Positions 50,926 to 58,978 of a stretch of DNA of 59,298 bases are shown here, in pieces. The stretch comes from Asanoa iriomotensis (lineage in GTDB: Bacteria; Actinomycetota; Actinomycetes; Mycobacteriales; Micromonosporaceae): contig NZ_BONC01000048.1 of the NCBI RefSeq assembly GCF_016862515.1, positions 1-59,298 of the forward strand. The letters are read 5' to 3'. The stretch's first letter is position 1. Each line of letters starts with the position of its first letter. A program made the position numbers and the translations under genes. Under the pieces are notes generated by a model. It ran no database searches, was not told where the DNA came from, and saw only the letters and a list, made by a program, of their open reading frames with translations.

Positions 50926-52041
50926 GTGAGACTCATCCGCAGGGCGGCGGTGCTCGGCGCCGCCGCCATGCTCGCCGCCGGACTCGTGTCGGTGGTCAGC
51001 CAACTGCCCGCAGAGGGCCACGGCACGCCGATGGCACCGGGCAGCCGCACCTTCCTGTGCTGGAAGGACGGCCTGTCGCCGCAGGGCGACATCAGGCCGA
51101 ACAACCCGGCCTGCACCGCCGCGGTCCAGCAGGGCGGGACCAACCCGCTCTACAACTGGTTCAGCGTGCTGCGTTCGGACGCGGCGGGGCGCACCGTCGG
51201 CTTCATCCCCGACGGCCAACTCTGCAGCGGCGGCAACGCGACCTTCGCCGCCTACAACCAGGCCCGCAACGACTGGCCCCTGACGCACCTGACGGCCGGG
51301 GCCCGGTTCGACTTCAAGTACTCCAACTGGGCGCACCACCCGGGCACGTTCTACTTCTACGTGACCCGGGACAGTTGGAGCCCGACCCGGGCGCTGGCCT
51401 GGAGCGACCTGGAGTCGTCGCCGTTCCTCACGGTGACCAACCCGCCCCAGAACGGCGGGCCGGGCACCAACGAGGGTCACTACTACTTCAGCGGCAACCT
51501 GCCGTCCGGCAAGAGCGGGCGGCACCTGATCTACTCACGCTGGGTGCGCTCGGACAGCAACGAGAACTTCTTCGGCTGCTCCGACGTGACCTTCGACGGC
51601 GGCAACGGCCAGGTGACCGGCGTCGGCCCGAACGGGCAGAACCCCGGGAACCCGACCCCGACGGCCACCCCGACGGCCACCCCGACCGCGGGACCCACCA
51701 CGGGCCCGACCACCGGACCGACGAACCCGCCGCCGGGCGGTAGCTGCATGGCGGTCTACCGGATCGTCAACGCCTGGACCGGCGGTTTCCAGGGCGAGGT
51801 CACGATCATGAACCACAGCACGCAGACGTACGGCGGTTGGACCGCGTCCTGGGCCTGGCCGTCCGGCCAGACGCTCTCCCAGGTCTGGAACGGCACGTCG
51901 ACGGTCTCGGGCACGAACGTGACCATCAGGAACGTGAGCTACAACGGAGCGATCGCACCGGAGGGCACGACGACCTTCGGCTTCCTCGCCAGCTCCGGCG
52001 CCACCAACGCGCTGCCGACGGTGACCTGCGTCGGCTCGTAG
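50926..52041 (+). CDS. Secreted lytic polysaccharide monooxygenase (AA10) with CBM2
   Basis: This is a 371-residue secreted copper enzyme that cleaves chitin or cellulose by oxidation. A signal peptide (1-31) is cut to expose His32 (PAEG|HGTPMAPGSR), the first ligand of the copper histidine brace; the second His is in SNWAHHPGTF (137 or 138). The catalytic domain runs to about 226, followed by a Thr/Pro linker (242-270) and a CBM2 (about 274-369, bounded by Cys) that binds cellulose or chitin. GTG at 50926 has GAGGAG 7 bp upstream. The SRTFLCWKDG region is shared by many actinobacterial AA10 enzymes. Confidence 0.93.
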   Translation: MRLIRRAAVLGAAAMLAAGLVSVVSQLPAEGHGTPMAPGSRTFLCWKDGLSPQGDIRPNNPACTAAVQQGGTNPLYNWFSVLRSDAAGRTVGFIPDGQLCSGGNATFAAYNQARNDWPLTHLTAGARFDFKYSNWAHHPGTFYFYVTRDSWSPTRALAWSDLESSPFLTVTNPPQNGGPGTNEGHYYFSGNLPSGKSGRHLIYSRWVRSDSNENFFGCSDVTFDGGNGQVTGVGPNGQNPGNPTPTATPTATPTAGPTTGPTTGPTNPPPGGSCMAVYRIVNAWTGGFQGEVTIMNHSTQTYGGWTASWAWPSGQTLSQVWNGTSTVSGTNVTIRNVSYNGAIAPEGTTTFGFLASSGATNALPTVTCVGS

Positions 52042-52050
52042 TTGTGCGGG

Positions 52051-52080
52051 GCGGCCTCGGCACACGCGTGCCGGGGCCGC
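52051..52080. terminator. Bidirectional terminator between LPMO and MBL genes
   Basis: GCGGCCTCGGCAC (52051-52063) pairs with GTGCCGGGGCCGC (52068-52080) with one mismatch around ACGC. It lies between the convergent stops at 52041 and 52084. Confidence 0.75.
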
Positions 52081-52083
52081 CTC

Positions 52084-52971
52084 TCACGCACCGTCGAGGA
52101 CGGCGTAGGCGCGCTTGATCGCGATGTGCGCCGCGGCGCCGAACGGTGCCCGCTCGGTCAGGTCGTCGACCCGGGCGCGCTCCGCGTGGCCGTTGCGGAT
52201 CAGCCACTCGAGCTCGGTCAGCTCCTCGTGCTGGCCGGTCACGAAGCCCTGGCCGACGGGCGCGCCGTGGCCCGGGACCACCACCGTCTCCGGGCTCGTG
52301 AGCCGCAGCAGCGCGGCCACCGTGCCAGGCCATTCCAGGGGGTACGCGTCGGCGAAGTCCGGCGGCCCGGACTCCTCGACCAGGTCGCCGGCGATCACCA
52401 CGTCGGCGTCGGGGACGTGCACCACCAGGTCGCCCGCCGTGTGGCCGCGGCCGAAGTGGGCCAGCGTGACGATCCGCCCGCCCAGGTCGAGCGCGGCGTC
52501 GACACGGACGATCTCGTTGGGCGGCAGCAGGTCGGCCCGCGCCACCTCGGCGGCCAGCTCGGGGTGCGACTCGCGGATCGACTCCCAGGCGGCGCGGCGG
52601 ACGGTCTCCTCGTGACCGAGCAGCCTGGCCGCCTCCTCGTGCGCCCAGATCCGCGTCTCCGGGACCGGCGGCGCGTCGGGGTCGGCGAACGCCGGGAACG
52701 GCGTGCTCGCCGGCTGCCCCTGCCGGGCAACGGTGGCGTTGCCGAACGCGTGGTCGAAGTGGTGGTGGGTGTTGACGATCGCCCAGCGCGCGCCGGTCAC
52801 CCGCCGCGCCGCCGCGGCCAGCTCGGCCGCCTGTGCCGGGGTCGACAGCGTGTCGACCAGCACGGCCGCCTCGTCGCCGACCACCAGCGTGACGTTGACG
52901 TCGAGCACCGGATAGCGCAGCACGTAGACCTGGTCGGCGATCTCGACGAACGCCGGTGGCGCTGAGCTCAT
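52084..52971 (-). CDS. MBL-fold metallohydrolase
   Basis: This is a 295-residue enzyme with the di-zinc motif THHHFDHAFG, a third His in GRGHTAGDLVVH, Asp in VIAGDLVEESG and last His in VPGHGAPVG. It is of the subclass B3/SoxH-like broad group; substrate is not clear. The ATG at 52971 overlaps the stop of the thioesterase-like gene (ATGA), so both are in one operon. Confidence 0.88.
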   Translation of the reverse strand: MSSAPPAFVEIADQVYVLRYPVLDVNVTLVVGDEAAVLVDTLSTPAQAAELAAAARRVTGARWAIVNTHHHFDHAFGNATVARQGQPASTPFPAFADPDAPPVPETRIWAHEEAARLLGHEETVRRAAWESIRESHPELAAEVARADLLPPNEIVRVDAALDLGGRIVTLAHFGRGHTAGDLVVHVPDADVVIAGDLVEESGPPDFADAYPLEWPGTVAALLRLTSPETVVVPGHGAPVGQGFVTGQHEELTELEWLIRNGHAERARVDDLTERAPFGAAAHIAIKRAYAVLDGA

Positions 52972-53384
52972 GACCCGCCGACGGCCCGCTCGACGAACTT
53001 GTGCCGGTCGAGGAAGATCCGCTCGACCCGGCCCTCGGCCACCACGGCGGCATCGCCGCCCGGACCGTCGGAGACGGTGACCTCGAAGAGGAGCTTGCGA
53101 CCGTCTACTTTGGCCAGTTTGGCCACCGCGAACACCGTGCGGCCGATCGGCGTGGGTAGCTTGTGGTCGAGCTCGACCCGGGTGCCGACCGTGGTCATGC
53201 CGGCGGGCATGCGGGTCGCCGTCGCGGCGACGGTCGCGGCCTCGACCAATGCCAGCACCCGCGGTGTGCCTAGGACCGGCACGTCGCCGGACCCGACCGC
53301 CTGCGCGGTGTCGGAGTCGGTGACGGTCAGCTCCACCCGCGCACTCAGGCCCGGCGCGAAGGGCGCTTCCGGTTGCTGCTCCAT
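52968..53384 (-). CDS. Hotdog-fold thioesterase family protein (FlK-like)
   Basis: This is a 138-residue hotdog protein. The helix with Glu (TPRVLALVEAATVAAT) and TTVGTRVELDHKLPTPIG are typical of the fluoroacetyl-CoA thioesterase-like family; it may hydrolyse a CoA or ACP thioester. The fluoroacetyl specificity is not implied. Operon with the MBL-fold gene. Confidence 0.85.
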   Translation of the reverse strand: MEQQPEAPFAPGLSARVELTVTDSDTAQAVGSGDVPVLGTPRVLALVEAATVAATATRMPAGMTTVGTRVELDHKLPTPIGRTVFAVAKLAKVDGRKLLFEVTVSDGPGGDAAVVAEGRVERIFLDRHKFVERAVGGS

Positions 53385-53524
53385 GCCTCACAGCGTAGGC
53401 GCTCGGCCACGCTCAGGCTACGAGCCCCGCCAACCTGTGGATAACCGTGGATGCCCTGCTCACACATACTCCAGATTTGCGCCGACCGGAGGTCCAGGCG
53501 CTTTTGGCGGCAGATCTCAGGTGC

Positions 53525-54901
53525 TCAGGTGCTCGGCTGCAGCGGTGCCGCGTCGGGGTCCGTGGTCGGTGCCGGGACGACCGCCGCGCCGCGGTCGGGG
53601 GCCGCCTGCCGGGCCGCGCGGCCCAGTCGGGCCAGGTCGTCGGCGAGCCGCCACGCCTCGGCCAGGTCGCGGTCCCGCAGGGTCGCCGAGCGCCCGCGGG
53701 CCGTATCGGCATAGACCGTGGCCACACCGAGCAGTCGTTGCAACGGGCCCTGGACCACCCGGACGCTCTGGATCCGGGCATACGGGACCAACATCACGGT
53801 CCGGGTCAGCAGCCCCTCCTGGGTCGCCACGACCCGGTCGGTGAGCGCCACGCCGATCTTGGGGCGGGCCAGCGGATGGAACCACCGGGTACGCGGTGGC
53901 GGCGGCGCGAACGCCAGCCCACCCAGCGTCACCCCGGGCAGGACGGTGCCGGCCACCCGCTCGGCCTCGGCGGCCGTGCCGACCGGCAGCAGGCGGTCGG
54001 TCTCGTTGTTGCCGTTCTCCTGACCGGCCATGCCCGCGACGTCCAGGGTCAGCCGGAGCCAGCCGTGCCCGCGCCAGAGCAGCGGCCAGGTCGCGGTCAC
54101 GCCCTGCACCCGATCGACCGGCACGGTCTGTGACCGGGTCTCCACCAGCCCGAACCGCAGCCGCATGGCCCGGTCGGCGTGGGAGAGCCGGAAGTTCCAG
54201 TCGCTGAGGACCCGCCGCACCGGCTGCAGCAGCACGCCGGCGATCGCGGTCAACGTGCTCGCCACGCCGATGAACGACCACGAGGGGTCGAAACCGAACT
54301 GGACCACAACGAACGCCACGCCGATCGGCAAGAACATGGCCTGCGGCGTGAGCAACTGGCTGATCACCAGGTCCCGGTTGCGAACGGCGAGGAGCAACGG
54401 CCCGTCACCGGGTACGCGCGGCGGCGCGAGCGGGGTCGCCGCGTCCTCCGCAGCCGCGGGGGCCCGCCCCGCGATGGCCAGCAGCCGGTCGCGCAAGGCC
54501 GCCGCGTCGGCCACCGACAGGTAGGCCAGCGGCGCCTCGGTCTTGCCGCCGCCGACCACCTCGAGCCGCAGCTCGGCGAGCCCGGTGAGCTGCGCGAGCA
54601 GGGGCCGGACGACCTCCACCGACTGCAACCGTTCGAGCGGGATCGCCCGGGTGCGCCGCCACAGCAGGCCCTCGTACACCCGCAGCTCGTGCCCGACCAC
54701 GTGGTAACCGGTGTTGTACCAGCTCACCACCGACATGATCACCGCGCCGATCACCACCACCAGCACCATCAGCGCGAAGAAGCCGAGGCCGACCTCGCGC
54801 AGCGTCTGCCAGGACAGCGCGACGACGATCACGACGAGGGCCTTGGCGCCGTGCAGCAGCGGGCTCAGCGGATGGAGCCGGCGGCGGGGCTCCTCTCCCA
54901 T
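53525..54901 (-). CDS. Bacterial PH-domain membrane protein, YdbT-like
   Basis: This is a 458-residue protein with two or three bPH2 domains and four membrane helices (two near 20-60, two near 180-225). Repeated phrases IPLERLQSVEVVRP, VPVDRVQGVTATWP and VPYARIQSVRVVQGP, each followed by the family's L-x-G-x-A type strand, mark three copies of the domain edge. The family is related to Bacillus YdbT, which with YdbS affects resistance to peptide antibiotics. The ATG at 54901 is used, AGGG 8 bp upstream. It follows the YdbS-like gene by 13 bp. Confidence 0.88.
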   Translation of the reverse strand: MGEEPRRRLHPLSPLLHGAKALVVIVVALSWQTLREVGLGFFALMVLVVVIGAVIMSVVSWYNTGYHVVGHELRVYEGLLWRRTRAIPLERLQSVEVVRPLLAQLTGLAELRLEVVGGGKTEAPLAYLSVADAAALRDRLLAIAGRAPAAAEDAATPLAPPRVPGDGPLLLAVRNRDLVISQLLTPQAMFLPIGVAFVVVQFGFDPSWSFIGVASTLTAIAGVLLQPVRRVLSDWNFRLSHADRAMRLRFGLVETRSQTVPVDRVQGVTATWPLLWRGHGWLRLTLDVAGMAGQENGNNETDRLLPVGTAAEAERVAGTVLPGVTLGGLAFAPPPPRTRWFHPLARPKIGVALTDRVVATQEGLLTRTVMLVPYARIQSVRVVQGPLQRLLGVATVYADTARGRSATLRDRDLAEAWRLADDLARLGRAARQAAPDRGAAVVPAPTTDPDAAPLQPST

Positions 54902-54914
54902 GACCACCACGGCC

Positions 54915-55427
54915 CTACAGCCCTTCGGCGCGATCTTCGCCGAGCGCGGTCAGCCGGTCGCGCAACCGCGACGCCTCGGCCGGGCGCAGGCCGGGCACCT
55001 TGGCGTCGCTGGCGGCGGCGGCGGTGTGCAGCTGCACGGTGGCCAGGTTGAACGCCCGCTCCAGTGGACCGGCGCTGACGTCGACGAACTGCATCCGCGC
55101 GTACGGCACGATCGACAGCCGCCGCACCAGCAGCCCGTGCCGGACCAGCAGGTCGTGGTCGCGCTCGGCGTAGCCCCAGGCCCGCACGGCCCGGAAGATC
55201 GTCCAGACGCGCCAGAGCATCAGCACCAGCACGGCGACGAAGGCCAGCCCGAGCGGCCAGACGCCGAACACCGCCCACAGGATGCCGAGGGGCAGCAGCA
55301 TGCTGAGGGCGGCCATCCCCCACCGGATCAGCTCGACCCAGATCAGGTCACGGGAGACAGGTTGCCAGTCGACGGTGTCGGGCCAGGGCTCCAGAGGGCT
55401 GGTCGGCCCGGCAGCGGCGATATCCAC
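54915..55427 (-). CDS. Bacterial PH-domain membrane protein, YdbS-like
   Basis: This is a 170-residue protein with two membrane helices (about 33-75) and one bPH2 domain (LLVRHGLLVRRLSIVPYARM, then QFVDVSAGPLERAFNLATVQ). It is the short partner of the YdbT-like protein next to it, as in other bacteria. GTG at 55427 is preceded by TACTCT and a short gap, so it may be leaderless. Confidence 0.88.
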   Translation of the reverse strand: MDIAAAGPTSPLEPWPDTVDWQPVSRDLIWVELIRWGMAALSMLLPLGILWAVFGVWPLGLAFVAVLVLMLWRVWTIFRAVRAWGYAERDHDLLVRHGLLVRRLSIVPYARMQFVDVSAGPLERAFNLATVQLHTAAAASDAKVPGLRPAEASRLRDRLTALGEDRAEGL

Positions 55428-55445
55428 CCCTGTGAGAGTAGGGGA

Positions 55446-55643
55446 TCACCGGAAGGACGCCACCTCGCGCAGGAAGCCGCGGCGGTCGAGGAAGTCGGCC
55501 AGGCTCTCCCGATGCTCCTCGCAGGCCAGCCAGACCTTGCGCCGTTCGGGCGGGTGGATCTTGGGATTGTTCCACCGGATCTCGTAGACGGCCTCGCGCC
55601 GGCAGCCCTTGGCGGAGCAGACAGGCTCCAGCTCGGCGTCCAT
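55446..55643 (-). CDS. Small Cys/His-containing conserved protein
   Basis: This is a 65-residue protein with CSAKGC near the start and CEEHRE in the second half, a possible zinc-binding CxxxxC...CxxH set, and conserved Trp residues (IRWNNPKIH, KVWLAC). It is familiar as an uncharacterised actinobacterial small protein. ATG at 55643 follows TAGACT by 7 bp without a ribosome site, so it is probably leaderless. The frame is open far upstream, but that part is not coding-like. Confidence 0.75.
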   Translation of the reverse strand: MDAELEPVCSAKGCRREAVYEIRWNNPKIHPPERRKVWLACEEHRESLADFLDRRGFLREVASFR

Positions 55644-55668
55644 CGGATCGAGTCTACGGAAAGATAAG

Positions 55669-55700
55669 CGCCGGGCGACCACGGGGGAAGCCGCCCGGCG
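55669..55700. promoter_or_regulatory. Inverted repeat upstream of the MoxR operon
   Basis: CGCCGGGCG (55669-55677) and CGCCCGGCG (55692-55700) are perfect 9-bp arms with a 14-nt loop, in the 244-bp gap between divergent genes. It may be an operator or an RNA hairpin; no T-tract follows. Confidence 0.45.
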
Positions 55701-55887
55701 TGGAGGAATCGTACACGTGACGTTCCCCTCTTTGTCTACCCGTGTCTTCCGGTGCGTCGCGACCAGCGGAATCCGGTTCTGCGCGCACGCCACGCCGCGC
55801 GGCATGCAAGGCTTGTCATCGCGCTCCCAGGTTCCACCGCCAGACTGAGACGCGCTGCCGACACGTTGACGCGACTGTGGAGGACCC

Positions 55888-57042
55888 GTGGCCCAGCCGA
55901 CCGCACCCGACTCCCCGCAACCCGACGCCGCCACGAACGGCGCCGGGCCGGTCATGCCGACGGGTGGGCAGCCTGGCGATCCTCCGGCCGCGACCACGCC
56001 GGCCCAGGACGCGACGCTGCTCGAACGCGCGCTCTTCGAGGTCAAGCGGGTCATCGTCGGCCAGGACCGGATGGTCGAGCGGATGTTCGTCGCCCTGCTC
56101 GCCCGCGGCCACTGCCTGCTGGAGGGCGTGCCGGGCGTGGCCAAGACGCTCGCCGTCGAGACACTCGCGACGGTCGTCGGCGGCACGTTCGCCCGGGTGC
56201 AGTTCACCCCCGACCTGGTGCCCGCCGACCTGGTCGGCACGCGGATCTACCGCCAGTCGAGCGAGAAGTTCGACGTCGAGCTAGGGCCGGTGTTCGTCAA
56301 CTTCCTGCTCGCCGACGAGATCAACCGGGCGCCGGCCAAGGTCCAGTCCGCGCTGCTCGAGGTGATGTCCGAGCAGCAGGTGTCGATCGGCGGCGAGACG
56401 CACCGGGTGCCCAACCCGTTCCTGGTCATGGCCACCCAGAACCCGATCGAGCAGGAGGGCGTCTACCCGCTGCCCGAGGCGCAGCGCGACCGCTTCCTGA
56501 TGAAGATCCTGGTCGGCTATCCGACCGACGCCGAGGAGCGCGAGATCGTCTACCGGATGGGCGTCAAGCCGCCGGAGCCGGCCGTCGTGTTCAACCCGGC
56601 CGACCTGATCATGCTGCAGGCCAAGGCCGACGGCGTGTTCGTGCACAACGCGCTGGTCGACTACACGGTGCGGCTGGTGCTGGCCACCCGCAACCCGGCC
56701 GAGTCCGGCGTGCCGGACGTCGCCCAGCTGATTCAATACGGCGCCAGCCCGCGCGCCTCCCTCGGCATCGTCCGCGCCGCCCGTGCGCTGGCCCTGCTCC
56801 GGGGTCGCGACTACGTGCTGCCGCAGGACGTCCAGGACATCGCGCCCGACATCCTCCGCCACCGGCTGGTGCTCAGCTACGACGCGCTCGCCGACGACGT
56901 GCCGGCCGACCACATCGTCGCGCGGCTGATGAGCGCCGTGCCGATGCCGTCGGTGGCGCCCCGGCAGAACGCGGCCCCGGCACCGGGCGGGCAACCCCCG
57001 CAGCAGCAGCCCGCCGGCGCCTGGCCGGGTCGCCTGCCGTGA
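55888..57042 (+). CDS. MoxR-type AAA+ ATPase
   Basis: This is a 384-residue AAA+ ATPase. After a disordered Pro/Ala start (1-38), the domain has a Walker A-type GVPGVAKTLAVETLA, Walker B LLADEINRAPAKVQSALLE, sensor 1 ATQNPIEQEGVYPLPEAQRDRF and a C-terminal lid. The tail is Pro/Gln-rich. MoxR ATPases act as chaperones that insert cofactors or mature proteins for the neighbouring DUF58/VWA proteins. GTG at 55888 has GGAGG 5-6 bp upstream. It overlaps the next gene by GTGA. Confidence 0.92.
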   Translation: MAQPTAPDSPQPDAATNGAGPVMPTGGQPGDPPAATTPAQDATLLERALFEVKRVIVGQDRMVERMFVALLARGHCLLEGVPGVAKTLAVETLATVVGGTFARVQFTPDLVPADLVGTRIYRQSSEKFDVELGPVFVNFLLADEINRAPAKVQSALLEVMSEQQVSIGGETHRVPNPFLVMATQNPIEQEGVYPLPEAQRDRFLMKILVGYPTDAEEREIVYRMGVKPPEPAVVFNPADLIMLQAKADGVFVHNALVDYTVRLVLATRNPAESGVPDVAQLIQYGASPRASLGIVRAARALALLRGRDYVLPQDVQDIAPDILRHRLVLSYDALADDVPADHIVARLMSAVPMPSVAPRQNAAPAPGGQPPQQQPAGAWPGRLP

Positions 57043-58031
57043 CCACGCCCGCCGACCCGCCTCGCACCGGCTCCAGCGCTGACCGGATGGCGAGCACGGG
57101 CGGGTTGCACGCCGCGATCGGCGGCGGGGTGGCGACCGCGCGGGCGGAGCAGGTGCTCTCCCGGCTCCAGTTGCTGATCACCCGCAAGCTCGACGGGCTG
57201 CTCCAGGGCGACTACATCGGCCTGCTGCCCGGCCCGGGCACCGAGCCCGGCGAGTCCCGGGAATACCGGCCCGGCGACGACGTGCGCCGGATGGACTGGC
57301 CCGTCACGGCACGCACCACGGTGCCGCACACCCGCCAGACGGTCGCCGACCGCGAGCTGGAGACCTGGCTGGCGGTCGACCTGTCGGCCAGCCTGTCGTT
57401 CGGCACGGCCCGGATGCTCAAGAGCGACCTGGCGGTGGCGGCGGCCGCGGCGGTCGCCCACCTCACGGTGCGGGGCGGCAACCGGATCGGCGCCGTGGTC
57501 GGCACCGGCGGCGGCCACACCGTGCGGCTGCCCGCCCGGCCCGGGCGCAAGGAGGCGCAGGGTTTGTTGCGCGCGGTCGCGCGTACACCCATCCAACCGG
57601 GAAGAACCGACCTGGGTGCCCTCGTCGACATGCTCAACCGCCCACCGCGCCGCCGTGGCCAGGCCGTGGTGATCTCCGATTTTCTGGCCCCGCCGGACGA
57701 CTGGGGCCGGCCGCTGCGCAAGCTGGCCGTGCGGCACGACGTGCTCGCCATCGAGATCGTCGACCCGCGCGAGCTGGAACTGCCCGACGTCGGTGTGCTC
57801 GTGCTCGCCGACCCGGAGACGGGCGCGCTGCACGAGGTCTACACGGGCGACGCGAAACTGCGTGCGCGGTACGCGGCGGGGGCCGCCGCACAGCGTTCCG
57901 CGATCGCCTACGCGTTGCGCACCGCCGGCGCGCAGCATCTGCGCCTGCGCACCGACTCCGACTGGCTCCTCGACATCGTCAGGTTCGTCGCCGCACAGCG
58001 ACACGCACGCACCCGGGGTACGACACGATGA
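57039..58031 (+). CDS. DUF58 domain protein
   Basis: This is a 330-residue protein of the DUF58 family, a VWA-like fold with the signature GESREYRPGDDVRRMDWPVTAR (within residues about 68-90) and ELETWLAVDLSASLSFGT, a degenerate metal site. DUF58 proteins partner with MoxR ATPases. GTG at 57039 overlaps the MoxR stop (GTGA); the end overlaps the VWA gene by 4 bp (ATGA). Confidence 0.92.
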   Translation: MTTPADPPRTGSSADRMASTGGLHAAIGGGVATARAEQVLSRLQLLITRKLDGLLQGDYIGLLPGPGTEPGESREYRPGDDVRRMDWPVTARTTVPHTRQTVADRELETWLAVDLSASLSFGTARMLKSDLAVAAAAAVAHLTVRGGNRIGAVVGTGGGHTVRLPARPGRKEAQGLLRAVARTPIQPGRTDLGALVDMLNRPPRRRGQAVVISDFLAPPDDWGRPLRKLAVRHDVLAIEIVDPRELELPDVGVLVLADPETGALHEVYTGDAKLRARYAAGAAAQRSAIAYALRTAGAQHLRLRTDSDWLLDIVRFVAAQRHARTRGTTR

Positions 58032-58978
58032 TCCGTTTCCTGCAACCGTGGTGGCTCCTGGCCGTGGTGCCGGTGCTCCTCGTGGCCGGCGCCTACGTCT
58101 GGCGACAGCTGCGCCGGCGCGACTACGCGATCCGCTTCACCAACGTCGATCTGTTGAAGTCGCTGGCCCCGCGCGGCCTGGGCTGGCGCAAACACATCTC
58201 GGCGGGCGCGCTGCTGCTCAGCCTGCTGGGGCTCGCGCTGGCGATGGCCCGACCGTCGATCGACCGCGAGCTGCCGCTGGAACGGGCCACGATCATCCTG
58301 GCCATCGACGTGTCGCTGTCGATGGAGGCGAGCGACGTGGCACCGACCCGCCTGGAGGCGGCGCAGGTGGCCGCGAAGCAGTTCGTCCAGGAGCTGCCGG
58401 CGACGTACAACCTGGGTCTGGTCTCGTTCGCGAAGTCGGCCAACGTGCTGGTCCCGCCGACGAAGGACCGCTCGGCGGTCACGTCGGCCATCGACGGCCT
58501 GACCCTGGCGGAGGCCACGGCAACGGGCGAGGCGGTCTTCACGTCGCTTGAGGCGATCCGCTCGGTGCCGGCCGACGGCGCCGAGGGCCTGCCACCGGCT
58601 CGGATCGTGCTGCTCTCGGACGGTTTCCGCACGGCCGGGCGCCCGATGGAAGAGGCGGCGTCCGCGGCCCAGGCGGCAAACGTGCCGGTATCGACGATCG
58701 CTTTCGGCACGGACAACGGCACGGTTGATATCGGCGGTCAGTTGCAGCGGGTGCCGGTGGACCGGCTGTCGCTGGCGCAGCTCGCGGAGACGACGAGCGG
58801 CTTCTTCTACGAGGCGGCGACCGCCTCGGAACTGAAGCGGGTGTACGAGGACATGGGCAGCTCGATCGGCCACCGCGTGGAGCCGCGCGAGGTCACCCAC
58901 TGGTACGCGGGTTTCGCCCTGCTCCTCGGATTGATCGCCGCCGGCCTGAGCCTGATCTGGTCGTCCCGCCTGCCCTGA
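58028..58978 (+). CDS. VWA-domain membrane protein (BatA-like)
   Basis: This is a 316-residue protein: membrane helices at about 5-24, 55-75 and 294-312 flank a VWA domain with an intact MIDAS motif (AIDVSLSMEASD, DxSxS; then T and D in LLSDGF). It matches the BatA/YfbK group. It completes the MoxR-DUF58-VWA operon; the job may be envelope protein maturation or stress response. The ATG overlaps the DUF58 stop. Confidence 0.92.
   Translation: MIRFLQPWWLLAVVPVLLVAGAYVWRQLRRRDYAIRFTNVDLLKSLAPRGLGWRKHISAGALLLSLLGLALAMARPSIDRELPLERATIILAIDVSLSMEASDVAPTRLEAAQVAAKQFVQELPATYNLGLVSFAKSANVLVPPTKDRSAVTSAIDGLTLAEATATGEAVFTSLEAIRSVPADGAEGLPPARIVLLSDGFRTAGRPMEEAASAAQAANVPVSTIAFGTDNGTVDIGGQLQRVPVDRLSLAQLAETTSGFFYEAATASELKRVYEDMGSSIGHRVEPREVTHWYAGFALLLGLIAAGLSLIWSSRLP

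Noticed and set aside
53436-53444. DnaA-box-like TGTGGATAA in an intergenic gap
   Set aside because: A single copy in 140 bp without AT-rich unwinding region or dnaA/dnaN; likely chance.
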